NCBI GenBank assembly: GCA_007115705.1 | Contig: QXEO01001027.1 | Span: forward strand, 1,241,659-1,305,658 | Origin: Dactylis glomerata | Lineage: Eukaryota; Streptophyta; Magnoliopsida; Poales; Poaceae | Direction of reading: 5' to 3' | Length of the DNA: 64,000 nt | Shown: piece after piece, positions 44,999-57,494 of the stretch | Layout: each line of letters opens with the position of its first letter | How positions within the stretch are numbered: the first letter of the stretch is position 1 | Notes under the pieces: generated by a model | The model's input: only the letters and a program-made list of their open reading frames with translations | What the model was told of the DNA's origin: nothing | The model's database searches: none | Made by a program: the position numbers and the translations under genes

Positions 44999-45804
44999 GC
45001 ATCCTCAAGCTTAACTCCTGCTCGTCCTCGAGTAGGTAAGTGATAACAAAAGAAATAATTTTTGAGGTGACATGCACCTACACAATCTTGATCACATATG
45101 TAAGCATTGTGAGCTGGGATCAAAAGAACTTAAAACATGGGCATGAAAGACATAATCTTGATACAAGAAACTTAGCAACCATGTTATAACATGAAAATGA
45201 ACACAAACAAAAGATCATGAACAATGAAACAATGAAAGTCAAACGTGTGTTCAAATCATAAGGAAAAACATACAAATGGTTTTCAGCTTGTCCTTCATAG
45301 AGAGCAAAACATAAATGCATAGGACACCTTCAAGTTTAAGAGGGCGACTAGATACAAATAATTTAAGAACAAGTGAAACCATGATCATGAATCAATCAAT
45401 AAAAACTTTGGGACAATGCACATTATACTAAGAATGACAACTATGCTCTCTTAATGGTGCATAAAGATAGAAGGTGGTGACTCAACATAAAAGTAAAAGA
45501 AATGCCCTTCGCAGAGGGAAGCAGTGATTGCAAGTTTTATAACCTTCAAAAAATTATGGTACTTACCGGCTTTGAGCTCTCATTGCCCCCATCATAAGCA
45601 TCTTGAATGGTTAAAGTTAATGCGAGAACACTTACGCTGCATATGCTTAACAAATCATAAGTTGAAAACCTCGTGTCCCGTGAATACGAGTACCCAAACC
45701 TCATGCTACTTTACTTAGAGTCCCAAGCAAGCTCTTGTCATTGTAAGTATACACGTATCATCGAGAACCGCCAACGGGGTACCTCCGTGCCCGATGACAT
45801 GGAA

Positions 45805-48186
45805 CAAGCCCACATCAAAATGACAGGACAAGCAGACAATGAACACGTCGACATCTCTTTTATTTACCATTTGTATAGCTTTTTATTTTGAGATGCGTCA
45901 TCGAATGTCCACTATGGGCATGCTGCAAATTTCCACCATGAATTATGCATGGCTTAGATTGGCGGCCCAGGCGTTTCTCTAACACATATACAAACTCCAT
46001 GATCCCGCAAGATTCCCAATTCATTTCACACCGCGAGTATCCATAAACAAAAGATCACGATATCAACTCAAATAAGAAGTGCAATGTTGAAAGCTTGCCC
46101 CATGACGGCATGGTTGGGCTAGTCTCCAACTTACAACTTGCAAGCATAACAACTCAACATAAGAGACCACAATGTCAATTTTTAAGAACGAGAAAAAGTA
46201 AAGTGTGCCTTCCGGTTCGTGAGAGCTTTACTAACCAATTTTCGCATAACACTGGTAAGAGTTTAATTTGAAGAGTAGATAAAAGCAAGTCAAATTTACT
46301 TGGAATAGCAAATTGCTAATAGGTATGTATGGTGGACACTTTGGCAAACTTGGTTTTTAGGAGTTGGATGCACGAGTAGAGCTCATACTCAGCACAAGGC
46401 GAGAGCTAGCAAAAGACTGGGAGCGACCAACTAAGAGAGCAATAACGGCCATAATCATGCAAAGCGACAAAGCGACATTAAAAGAAGCATAAGATGGCAT
46501 CAAAAGTTAAAAACTAAATGATCATAGAGGCTATTGGCGACTTTGTAAGAGTCTAACATGTGTGAGCATGCGCCAAGTCAACCCAAATAAAGCATCAAGG
46601 AGAAAACCAAAATAATGCTTCCAAACGATAAAAACAACGCATATTTTTTTTAAAGGCTCATTAAACAATCTCAGTTATTTGAGACAAGTCATGCTACAGC
46701 AAAACCACTAAGCATACTATCAAAAAGATATCAAGCACAACATGCAAAAGCCTAAGCCGCAGTCTACACAAGCTCCCTCTTGTACCACTTTTTTGCATAA
46801 AGCTTTTTCTCTTTTCCAACACCATTCAAACTTTTTATAAACACCTCTTTTGATGAAAACCAATAAAGATCAGAGGCAAAAATACACCTTGATAAAAAGA
46901 TATAACAAGATCTAAACACATATCAAGGTGAAAATCGAAAGCTAAACGCAGTTCTAGAAAAAGAGAACACTCATTGAAATGAATAGAGTGAAAAACGGAG
47001 TGTTCTTGGCAAATGAAAAGCAAGACAACTTCTCCAAAAGAAATTTGTTGGGGTCCAACCATTTATTGCAGCAAACTAAACTAAACTAAACTGAAAACTA
47101 AAAACAACTGACGCTCCAAGAAAAACGCATAATGCATGAAGCAATAAAAATATAGTGTCTTGAAAGGTGACCTGATTTTTGCTGATGAAGAAGGGGTGCC
47201 TCGGGGGCATCCCCAAGCTTTGACGCTTATACTTCTTGGATATTTCTTGGGGTGATGCATGGGCATCCCCAAGCTTGAGCTTTTGTCCATTCTTCAACTC
47301 ATCTCATCACTCTCCGATCCCTACGCTTGAAAACTTCCTTCATACAAAACTAAACACAAATCTATTAGCAACATTAGTGTAGGCATAAGATATTATCAAC
47401 CCTTTTTGCTTCAGGTTTCAACCCAAAACCACCACATATTAAGCATATACTACTGTAGCAACTTCTCCAAAAGTTCCGTGATCAAAAGAACTCAAAAAGA
47501 AAGCGACAAAGCGACAAACACAAATATTGGCAGAAATCTGTCAAAACAGAACAACTGACAAACATCGAATTTTTAGAGGGTTTTCTGTTGCTCAAATCAA
47601 AAAGTGTTCCACTAATGAAAGTTTGGATATAACCTGGGGCATATGCACAAGAAATCGCAGGTCCAAAAGATATACAGAGAATTTTCACGAATTTTTACGG
47701 TGCAGCACCAAAAACAGTTTCAGGACAGCAACATCCCCAAATCTTACCTCACTCAAATTAGAGGCTTCTCTTGGCACAAAAACGAAATAAAAAGGATAAG
47801 GAGAGGTTATTACAATAGTAATAACTTCCAAGACTCAAATAAAAGAAAAAGAACTGAAAGTAAAAACATTGGGTTATCTCCCAAGAGTGCTTTTCTTTAA
47901 CGCCTTTGAGCTAGGCTCAGTAATTTGAGAAGATGCTCGCATAAGAAATATGAATTGAAGCAAAAGAGAGCATCAAGGAGCAAATATAAAACACATTTAA
48001 GTCTAACCCACTTCCTATGCATAGGAATCTTGTAAGAAAATAAATCAAAGAAGCACATAGTAACAAGTATGGGTAGATAAAACAAGAGCAACTTCGGAAC
48101 TTTCAATATAAAGAGAGGTGTTTTAGTAACATAAGAATTCCAACAACCATATTTTCCTCTCTCATAATAATTTTCAGTAGCATCAT
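45805..48186 (-). repeat. Outer-element interior, duplicated segment copy 1 (2382 bp)
   Basis: Same sequence and orientation as 59145-61527 with small differences. It contains, uninterrupted, the 'caagc' site (45805-45809) at which the 3' half of the middle element ends in the other copy. Its right end, 'atcat' (48182-48186), is the gypsy insertion point. It includes the C-terminal part of the unfamiliar ORF (47897-48186), truncated there by the gypsy LTR. Confidence 0.92.
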
Positions 48187-48521
48187 TGACGAGGGTTAAC
48201 TCGACAAATGTCCTGGATGAAGGACTTAGGATCGGGGGAAGAGGGCGTTGGATGAACTCGAAGGTAAAGTTAGTCGAAATAAGTATGTATCGAAAGTAAA
48301 CTTGGGTGTTGAACCTGGCTTGCTTTCAATCTGGCCTACACCGTCCCCTCCTAGCCCCTATATATAGGTGGCCAGGTCTCGAGGACCGGGTAGGGTTCAA
48401 TACAGATTACAATATCGACATACGATAAGAACTCGTATCTTGACTATCATTACAATTGGGCCTAGCTTAACGGGCCTCAGGGGTACTCCACTAACGGGCT
48501 CTATTAGCTATACCCTTGTCA
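48187..48521 (-). repeat. Gypsy 3' LTR (335 bp)
   Basis: The ends form a short inverted repeat: 'tgacgagggt' at the left and 'acccttgtca' at the right. 'atcat' before it (48182-48186) is the presumed TSD and occurs once, undisturbed, at 61523-61527 in the duplicate. The sequence just inside, 'gtagcccctgag', is pyrimidine-rich on the plus strand, as expected for a minus-strand PPT. Confidence 0.72.
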
Positions 48522-49576
48522 GTAGCCCCTGAGATTCTGCCAGAATTGCAGATTCAGGTTGAATCTCTAATCTCTAAATCTTTGACTTGATTAATTCTTC
48601 GACTTATTCATATCTTTGACTTCTTCATATCTTCAAATCTTTGACTTGGTATTTTGACTTATTTTTATGATAATATTCGCAAGGGGTTTTGATGAACAAG
48701 CCTGACAACTCTGAAGGATCAAGAGGTCAATTAACTGTCAGAAGAGATACTTGCCACCTACTTCAAATTCAATCCCCTTGGATTTGAATTTGGGATACCG
48801 GTCAAACCCACTCTTTTGCCGCATTTAGGACTTACAAAGAATGAATTCCAGTGATTCTCAGGGTACCCAATGCGTCCACCAGGATTTTCTTTGCGTCGTA
48901 GACACGGATACATACCAGCAGAGCGCATCCATGTGCGTATACCAGGCCACACAGGACGGATCCCGGGGTCTTACCTTCGTGATAAATCACGGCATTCGAG
49001 TTTCGTTGCGATAACGCAATTCAAGAATCTCATGTCGCAGTCTCTTTTGACTGATAAAATCAAAGAATTTTGAATTTATATTAACTTCTTCCAAGTGCCT
49101 CCCGATGGGAGTAGTCGCTCTATATTTTATCGACTACGTAGTCGAAGTTTGCATGGTAGACTCTCTTCATCTTCATTATTGATTGTCTCATCCTTTATCG
49201 GGTGCGCGCTCAGTGCTCCCGATGGGAGTAGCCCCCGAGGATATGGTTGGATACTTGTAGTCAATCATAGGCTCAAAATTCACTTTTTCTTCTTTCTTCT
49301 AGTTTCTCCTGTTTGTAAGCCCCCGAGCGCAAGGCGAGGTATTTCATATCTTTCGAGCACACTCTCCCTTTTTTTTCCCTTTTGTTATTATCGTCTGCTA
49401 TGTGCAGAATTTAACTCCTTTGTAAATATGTTTATGGGCTTTGCTATCACGGGGCCCGATAATATGTGCTTATAAATAAAGCATCTTTGGCAAGGGTAAA
49501 AACCCTAATCAGATTCCTCCTCCGCCGCATCGTCTCCTCTTTTCATCTAGGGTTTCTAGTCTTCCCACTTTTCCAC

Positions 49577-50149
49577 ATGGCTGATGCAGATAGTTCTCGT
49601 CTGAACCTTGGCTCTCTGGTGGCGCCGCGGGGTCGTGGCTGCCCTCGTGGAAGCAAAAACAAAACAACTCCGGCCGCCGCAGGATCGTCATTGGCCGCTC
49701 CGGTGAAGCGTCGCCCCGGCCGCCCACCTGGTAGCAAGAACAAACCCAAGGTGACTGGCGCCGCCCCAGGTCCAAGCGCTCCTCCTCCTGCTGCTCCTTC
49801 TGCTTCTCCAAGAATATTTTCTTTCTTCTGCATTGCCATGGCGTAGTGCCATGAGATTCAGCGCCTGCCGCTGAATTTCACCAAGGTCATGGATGGGCGA
49901 GAACTGCGAGAAGCGGTTCTTCGTGAACAATCTGGTGGAGGGACTCCATACCAAGTGGAGGTTTGGTACGATGGTGACGGTGAGCAATACTTCAAGGGTG
50001 GCTGGTCGTAGTTTGCAGAAGACCACGACCTCCACCAAGGCTTCTTCATGACCTTCGACTACCACATCGGCACGTCAAAGTTCGATGTGAAGATCTACGA
50101 CGGCACCCAGTGCCAGAAGGAATATGAAGCGGAAGTCCACTTTCATTAG
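49577..50149 (+). pseudogene. Antisense AT-hook / B3-like ORF inside the gypsy element
   Basis: One continuous plus-strand frame of 191 codons with two internal TAG stops (49844-49846 and 50009-50011). N-terminal part: M-A-D-A-D-S-S-R, then two AT-hook-like motifs, P-R-G-R-G-C-P-R-G-S-K-N-K and K-R-R-P-G-R-P-P-G-S-K-N-K. C-terminal part: L-P-L-N-F-T-K-V-M-D-G-R-E-L, Y-Q-V-E-V-W-Y-D-G-D-G, F-K-G-G-W-S, F-A-E-D-H-D-L-H-Q-G-F-F-M-T-F-D-Y and F-D-V-K-I-Y-D, which fits the B3 DNA-binding fold. The second stop, and possibly the first, fit CAG-to-TAG changes. AT-hooks bind AT-rich minor groove and B3 domains bind DNA. The role within the retroelement is unknown. Confidence 0.72.
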
Positions 50150-50528
50150 GATCTGCTTTTATGTAATCTCTTTTTATAGTGTCCTTGCTGCCATACTATC
50201 TGTAATGAATACTTGTACTTTGCTTTGATGCTTTTAATAGTACCATGAGAACAAATCATTGTTCTGAGGTATGCTTTATATATATTGGGTTCTTTGTGAA
50301 CCAATTATTTTTGAAGAATATCGGGTTGTCTGCACAACCTAGTAGTGTAAAAGATCTCCATGTCGTGATAAAAGTTTCTTTCGTACGACCCGAGGGTTGA
50401 AGCCCCCGAGCGGAGAAGTAGAAATATTTGTACAATTTTGTCAAGTTCAACCCAAGGAACCCGACCTATGGCCTCCTGTTCTGGGTTCAGAAGATTAACT
50501 CGAGTTTACTGATACCACTAGATTTATT

Positions 50529-52492
50529 CTACGCATAAAAATGTCGTAGCTGCTCTGCATTCCACGGGTTGCTCTCATCTTTTCCAGTCTTCTTGTCTTG
50601 TAGTCGATAAGCTCCTCCTGGTATCACTTCTGTGACGATGTAAGGTCCCACCCAAGAGGACTCCAATTTGCCGTGGATGTCTTGCCTGAGTCGCAAAACT
50701 AGATCTCCCACCACAAAGGATCATGGACGAACTCGACTACTATGGTAGTTTCGCAGGCTCTGTTGATACTGCGTGGCTCTTTCTAATGCTTTATCTCTTG
50801 CTTCATCTAGTGCATCGACATCGTCTTGCAATGCTTCTGTTGATGTTGTTTCGTCGTATGCCGTCACTCTTGGAGCTTCGTGTATAACTTCGACTGGAAG
50901 CACGGCTTCTGCGCCATGGACCAGGAAGAACGGAGTTTCTTGAGTTGCTGCGTTAGGCGTGGTTCTTAGGCTCCAAAGAACGGAGGGCAATTCATCTACC
51001 CAAGCGCTCTTGGCTTTCTCGAGAGGTGCTAAGAGCCTCTTTTTTATCCCACTGCATATCAGGCCATTGGCTTTTTCGACTTGCCCATTTGTCTTTGGGT
51101 GTGCCACAGATGCAAATTTGAGTTTGATTCCTAGTCCTTCGCAGTAACTCTTGAATTCCTTCGAAGTGAAGTTTGTCCCGTTGTCCGTGATGATACTATA
51201 TGGTACACCGAAATGGAACACTATTGACTTGATGAAGTTGATTGCTGCTGTCGAATCTTGAGTTGTTACTAGAGCCGCTTCCACCCACTTGGTAAATTTA
51301 TCGACTGCCACTAGCATGTAAACATGTCCTCCTGGCCAAGATTTGTGCAACTTTCCCACCATATCGAGGCCCCATTGTGCAAAGGGCCAGGACAATGGTA
51401 TTGGCTGTAACTCTGCTGCTGGCGCATGCGGTCGAGATGTGAATCTTTGACATGCTTCACACTTCCGGACTATATCTTTCGCGTCTTCGATGGCTGTTAG
51501 CCAATAAAATCCTGCTCGGAACGCTTTTGCCGCTATTGCCCTACTGCTAGCATGATGGCCGCACACTCCGCTGTGTATATCTTTTAGTATTACTTGTCCT
51601 TCTTGAGGCGTTACACAACGCTGCAAAACGCCGGTAATACTCTTCTTGTATAATTTCCCCTGCAACACGACAAACGCTTTCGATCGTCGAGTTATCCTCT
51701 TGGCTTCCACTGCATATTCTGGTAATTGTTTATTTATTATGTATGCGAGATATGGCTGCATCCAGGTTTCTTCTACCATCATGACTTCCTCGAGTTCCGG
51801 CGTAGCCCCCGAGCCTGCTGCAGTAGTCGAACTTTTGACACTTTTTATTGACCTTTCCACTATTTCCTCCCAGAATACTCCAGATGGCACGGGTAAACAC
51901 TGGGACCCGATATTTGCTAAGTTGTCGGCTTCTTCATTGCTGTTTCTGCTGATGTGCGAGACTTCGCATCCATCAAATGTTCCTTCGAGATAGTGATATA
52001 ACTTCTTGTAGGCCATCATGGTGTCACTGATTGTGTCGCACCTGTTCATAACTTGCTGAACAACAAGGTTCGAATCTCCAAATATTTTTAGGCGAGTTGC
52101 TCCACATGCTTTAGCCATCTTCATTCCATGCAACAAAGCCTCGTATTCTGCTTCATTGTTAGAAGCCTGCGAAAAACTCATCCTTAAAACATACTTCAAT
52201 TTGTCGCCATGCGGCGATATCAAGACTACTCCTGCGCCTGCGCCTTGGACTCTCTTAGAACCGTCGAAGTACATTGTCCAAACACTTGATAAGTCTGGCG
52301 GTCCCGTGCTCTACAGCTCCAGCCACTCTGCTGTAAAATCTGGCAAGACTTGCGATTTGATCGCCTTCCTTTTTTCGTACGTGATGTCCATAGAAGATAA
52401 CTCGATTCCCCACAAAGAGACACGTCATGTTGCCGAAGGATTGTTCAATATATTCGATAGTGGCGCTTCATTGACCACTATGATTGGGTGCA
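50529..52492 (-). pseudogene. Gypsy pol: RNase H, integrase and C-terminal part
   Basis: One minus frame, broken by a few stops. Upstream of 52274: A-I-K-S-Q-V-L-P-D-F, the RT-RNase H connection. The open 517-aa block (50721-52274) starts with an RNase H (D4 in Y-F-D-G-S, E41/E43 in N-N-E-A-E-Y-E-A-L-L, D67 in G-D-S-N-L, D117 in E-E-A-D). It then has an integrase zinc finger (H234, H240/H241, C272, C275) and a D-D-E core (D304 in W-G-L-D-M, D364 in I-T-D-N-G-T, E400 in N-G-Q-V-E). After a TGA at 50721-50723 the frame goes on to V-V-G-D-L-V-L-R and V-G-P-Y-I-V, ending at 50529. The stop after V-R-P fits CGA to TGA. The integrase catalytic residues are intact, but the element lacks its 5' part. 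Confidence 0.93.
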
Positions 52493-54036
52493 TGATACGT
52501 CTCCAACGTATCTATAATTTTTTATGCTCCATGCTTGTTTTTACACCATTTGCCTTGTGTTTCGTTACACTTCGTGGCGTTTTTATGCGATTTCTGGAAC
52601 TAACCTATTGACAAGATGCCACAGTGCCAGTTCCCTGTTTTCTGCTGTTTTTGTGTTTCAGAAGTGATACACAGGAAATATTCTCGGAATTGGACGAAAC
52701 CAAAGCCAGAAGTCTTATTTTTCCCGGGAGCATCCAGACATCCAAAGAGAGGAAGGAGAGGGGCCACAGGCCACCCTCACATAGGGCTGGCGCGGCCCAG
52801 GCCCTGGCCGCGCCACCCTAGTGTGAGGAGGCCTGGGGCCACCCCTGACATCGCCCCTTCGCCTATATAAAGCCTCGGGACGGAAAACCCTAAGGGAATC
52901 GGCAATTTTCCAGAAAGAGTTCCGCAGCTCCGCCGCCGCCACCGACGAATTTTGGGGGACAGAAGTCTCTGTTCCGGCACCCTGCCGGGACGGGGAAGTG
53001 CCCCCGGAGCCATCTCCATCGGTCTCCATCGCCGTCTCCGCCGTCTCCATCGACCTCACCGCCATCTCCATCAACCTTGTTGTCTCCTATGATGAGGAGG
53101 GAGTAGTTCATCCCCGGGGCTAAGGGCTCTACCGGTAGCTATGTGGTTCATCTCTCTCTCCCATGATGTGATCTTTATGTGATCGTGAGCTTTGTATCAT
53201 GTTGAACAAGTAGATGTTATTATTCAGATATTATGTGTACTCTAGTGGTATTATTAAAGTAATCTATTCCTCCTGCCATGGTGTAACGGTGATAGTGCGT
53301 GCATCATGGTGGTACTTAGTTTAGGCTATGATTGTGATCTCTTGTGGATTATGAGAATAATTATTACTATGATAGTATTGAAGTGATCTATTCCTCCTTT
53401 CATGGTGTAATGTTGACAGTGTGTGCACCGTGTTAGTACTTGGTCTAAGTTGCAACAATATCTTTCTTGAGTTGTGCTTTGATTTGGATATCTCTATGAG
53501 TGGTGTTTGTCAAGTACTTGATGAACTTTAAGGGGTGCTTCTGTAGCCACTACACAATGATTAGTGTTATTCAATAGGAGAGTAATTCAGAGTACCATAG
53601 TGGAGAGAAGTTGTTTATTTGTTCAATCATGTTATATTTGTTGGGAGTGTGTCCACTAGTGAAAGTATGATCCCTAGGCCTTGTTTCCAAGCATTGCACA
53701 CCGTTTACTTGCTGTTTTGTTACATGTTTGCTCGCAGCGATATTTATTTCAAATCACATTTGCTACTTATAATCATCACTACTACTTGTATTTCACTATC
53801 TCTTCGCCGAATTAGTGCACCTATACATCTGACAAGTGTATTGGGTGTGTTGGGGACACAAGAGACTTTCTGTATCGTAATTGCAGGGTTGCTTGAGAGG
53901 GATAGCTTTGACCTCTTCCTCCCTGAGTTCGATAAACCTTGGGTGATCTACTTAAGGGAAACTTGCTGCTGTTCTACAAACCTCTGCACTTGGAGGCCCA
54001 ACAAGTGTCTAGAAGAATAGAAGTGCGTAGACATCA
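52493..54036 (+). repeat. 5' LTR of the middle element, variant subfamily (1544 bp)
   Basis: Starts 'tgatacgtctccaacgtatc', ends 'gtagacatca'. The centre (about 52900-53900) has no counterpart in the LTRs at 43364, 57495 or 62428. Its end resembles the fragment at 120-335. Confidence 0.85.
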
Positions 54037-54176
54037 CGCACTTTTCTGGCGCTGTTGCCGGGGAGGTAAGGTAAAAGGTACTCGCATCCTCCTGTGTGAG
54101 TGCTCGAAGTTATTTCCTTTAGATTCTGCAATTATATCTTTTTGTTTCTTGTTTTTATTTTCACTAGTTAGGCTTA

Positions 54177-54986
54177 ATGGAAAACAAAGAGTTCGTTAGT
54201 CTTTTTCCTGAGTTTAGATATGAAGTGTTTGAAGAGAAAATTGAAAAACCTTTGGAGCTTAATTTGCATGCTAATAGTGTTGTTAGTATGAATGCTTTGA
54301 ACACCGTTGTTGCTAATGCTATAGAAAAGTCTAAGCTTGGGGAAGCTGGTTTTGTTAAGCATGATATTTTTAGTTCCCCAGCTTTAGTGGAGAAAGTTTG
54401 CTATGATGATATGTTTGATGAATATGCTTTGCGACATAGTAGTTCTCTAGCTTGTGATGATACTAAACCTCTAGTTTATGATGACTATGATGATGAGTAT
54501 AATATTTTCAGTTCACCTACTATTGAGGATAAAATTAGTTATGATTACAATATGCCTCCTATTTATGATGATTATGGTGATGAGAATAATTATTCTGTTG
54601 AATCTGCCCCTACTACTATTGTTCATGTGGTGAGTATTAATTCTTTTATGCATGTGGCTCATGATAGGGATGTTTTATGTGATAGTTATATTGTTAGTTC
54701 TATTCATGATGCTACTGAAAGTTATTATGAGAGAGGGAAACATGGTTTGATGGATCTCAACAATATTAAGTTTCCCCTCTTTATGTTGCAAATCTTGAAG
54801 TGGCACTTGTTTTATCTATCCATGCTTGCTACTATGTGCCTCGTTGATTTATTTTCTTACAAGATTCCTATGCATAGGAAGTGGTTCAGATATAAATGTC
54901 TTTCACATTTGCTTTTTGATGCTCTCTATTGCTTTAAGTTCTTATATGGCGTCTTTGCCTCAAGCTCTTATATGGCGCCCACATGA
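54177..54986 (+). CDS. Unfamiliar retroelement ORF, 269 aa (not gag-pol)
   Basis: An intact ORF opening M-E-N-K-E-F-V about 120 bp after the PBS-like site. It is acidic, with repeated short blocks (F-S-S-P, Y-D-D-Y-D-D-E, Y-D-D-Y-G-D-E). A segment D-A-T-E-S-Y-Y-E-R-G-K follows, then hydrophobic stretches around M-C-L-V-D-L-F-S-Y-K-I-P-M-H-R-K-W. The latter two are shared with the ORF at 61238-62266. A small internal duplication near the end ('tcttatatggcg' twice at about 54941 and 54966) shifts the frame, so the usual ending L-A-Q-R-R (54999-55025) lies in another frame. I recognise no known domain. Confidence 0.65.
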   Translation: MENKEFVSLFPEFRYEVFEEKIEKPLELNLHANSVVSMNALNTVVANAIEKSKLGEAGFVKHDIFSSPALVEKVCYDDMFDEYALRHSSSLACDDTKPLVYDDYDDEYNIFSSPTIEDKISYDYNMPPIYDDYGDENNYSVESAPTTIVHVVSINSFMHVAHDRDVLCDSYIVSSIHDATESYYERGKHGLMDLNNIKFPLFMLQILKWHLFYLSMLATMCLVDLFSYKIPMHRKWFRYKCLSHLLFDALYCFKFLYGVFASSSYMAPT

Positions 54987-57494
54987 GCATCTTTGCAAAT
55001 TACTGCGCCTAGCTCAAAGGCGTTAAAGAAAAGCACTCTTGGGAGATAACCCATTGTTTATTTTCAGTACTTTTTCTTTTATTTGAGTGAGGTAAAGATT
55101 TGGGGATGTTGCTGTCCTGAAACTGTTTCCGGTGCTGCACCGTAAAAATTCGTGAACATTCTATGTATATCTTTTGGACCTGCGATTTCTTGTGCATATG
55201 CCCCAGGTTATATCCAAACTTTCATTAGTTGAACACTTTTTGATTTGAGCAACATAAAACCCCTCAAAAATTCGACCTTTGTCAGCTGTTCAGTTTTGAC
55301 AGATTTCTGCCAATATTTGTGTTTGCCACTTTATCGCTTAATTTTGAGTTCTTTTGATCATGGAACTTTTGGAGAAGTTGCTACAGTAGTATTTACTATA
55401 TATGTGGTGGTTTTGAGTTGAAACCTGAAGCAAAAAGAGGTTGATTATATGTTATGCTTGCACTAATGTTGCTAATAGAATTGTGTTTAGTTTTGTATGA
55501 AGGAAGTTTTCAAGTGTAGGGATTGGAGAATGATGAGATGAGTTGAAGAATGGACAAAAGCTCAAGCTTGGGGATGCCCATGCATCACCCCAAGAAATAT
55601 CCAAGAAGTACAAGCGTCAAAGCTTGGGGATGCCCCCGAGGCACCCCTTCTTCATCGGCAAAAATCAGGTCACCTTTCAAAACACTATATTTTTATTGCT
55701 TCATGCACTATGTGTTTTTCTTGGAGCGTCAGTTGTTTTTGTTTTCAGTTTTCTTTTGCTTTGTTTGCTGCAATAAATGGTTAGATCACACCATGTTTCT
55801 TTTGGAGGAGATGAACTCGCTTTTCATTTGCCAAGAAGACCCTAGTTTTCACTCTTATCGTTCAACGAGTGTTCTCTTTTTCTGCTACTGCGTTTAGCCT
55901 TTGTTTTTCGCCTTGATTTTTGTTCAGATCTTGTTTTATATTTGCATCAAGGTGTATTTGGACCTCTGGTCTATGTTGGTTTTCCTCAAAAGAGTTTCCT
56001 CAAAAAGGTTTGAATGGTGTTGGAAAAGAGAAAAAGCTTTATGCAAAAAAGTGGTACAAGTAGGAGCTTGTGTAGACTGCGGCTTAGGCTTTTGCATGTC
56101 ATGCTTGATGTCTTTTTGATAGTATGCTTAGTGATTTTTCTGTAGCATGACTTGTCTCAAATAACTGAGATTGCTTAATGAGCCTTTGAAAAAATCATGC
56201 GTTGTTTTTATTATATGGAAGCATTTATTTGGTTTTCTCCTTTGATGCTTTATTTGGGTTCACTTGGCACATGCTTACGCCATGTTGACTACAAAATAAG
56301 TCGCCTATAGCCTCTATGATCATTTAGTTTTTGACTTTTGATGCCATCTTATGCTTCTTTTAATGTTGCTTTGTCGCTTTGCATGATTATGGCCGTTATT
56401 GCTCTCTTAGTTGGTCGCTCCCAGTCTTTTGCTAGCCCTCGCCTTGTACTGAGTATGAGCTCTACTCGTGCATCCAACTCCTAAAAACCAAGTTTGCCAT
56501 TGTGTCCACTATAAATTCCTATGCATGGTATTTGTAAGCCATTCCAAAGTAAATTTTCATGTGCTACCTTTGAAAAAATCTTCAAAACACTTCTCGTTTT
56601 GTGACACTGTTTTCAGCTCATGGGGACGTAGTGGTCGGATTTGCTATCTTCCATATTGCTTATTCCAAAAAGAAAAAAAAATAAAAAAATAAAAGAAAAA
56701 AGGCACTCCTCCATGGAATGTGAATGTTGGTGGGCACCCGATGGAATCGGTTAGCCATGGTTTGAGAAAGGAAAAAAGGTGGGGAGGAGTGCCAAGCTTT
56801 ATAAAAGAGCACAAAAAGTGCCAATCTCTCTCTCTCAAAAACTTGCTTCATTTTTGTATGGAAGATAGTAAGAACCCCATTGCCAGTCGTTGACAAAAGC
56901 AACCACCTCTCAAAAACCAATTTTATCTCTCTGTTTTACAAATGAAAAGCTCTAGCACATGTTTAATCACCGCTTCCCTCTGCGAAGGGCCTTTCTTCTA
57001 CTTTTATGTTGAGTCACCACCTTCTATCTTTATGCACCATTAAGAGAGCATAGTTGTCATTCTTAGTGTGATATGCATTGTCCCAAAGTTCATTGATTGA
57101 TTCATATTGTTGGTTTCACTTGTTCTCAAATTATTTGTATCTAGTCGCCCTCTTAAACTTGAAGGTGTCCTATGCATTTATGTTTTGCTCTCTTTGAAGG
57201 ACAAGCTGAAAACCATTTGTATGTTTTTCCTTATGATTTGAACACACGTTTGACTTTCATTGTTTCATTTTCATGATCTTTTGTTTGTGTTCATTTGCAT
57301 GTTTACAACATGGTTGCTAAGTTCTTATTGTCAAGATTATATCTTCATGCCCATGTTTTAAGTTCTTATGATCCCAGCTCACAAATGCTTACATACATGA
57401 TCAAGATTGTGTAGGTGCATCTCACCTCAAAAATTATTTCTTTTGTTATCACTTACCTACTCGAGGACGAGCAGGAGTTAAGCTTGGGGATGCT

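Larger units (their letters stand above)
48187..52492 (-). mobile_element. Tat-like Ty3-gypsy retrotransposon, 3' part only
   Basis: From the left: a 3' LTR (48187-48521), a non-coding stretch with an antisense ORF (49577-50149), then pol in minus orientation (50529 to 52492). The gag, protease and most of reverse transcriptase are missing on the right, where the middle element's LTR begins at 52493. No gypsy sequence reappears after that element. An RNase H of the extra (archaeal-like) type next to integrase, plus an antisense ORF between pol and the 3' LTR, are traits known for the Tat lineage. Confidence 0.85.
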
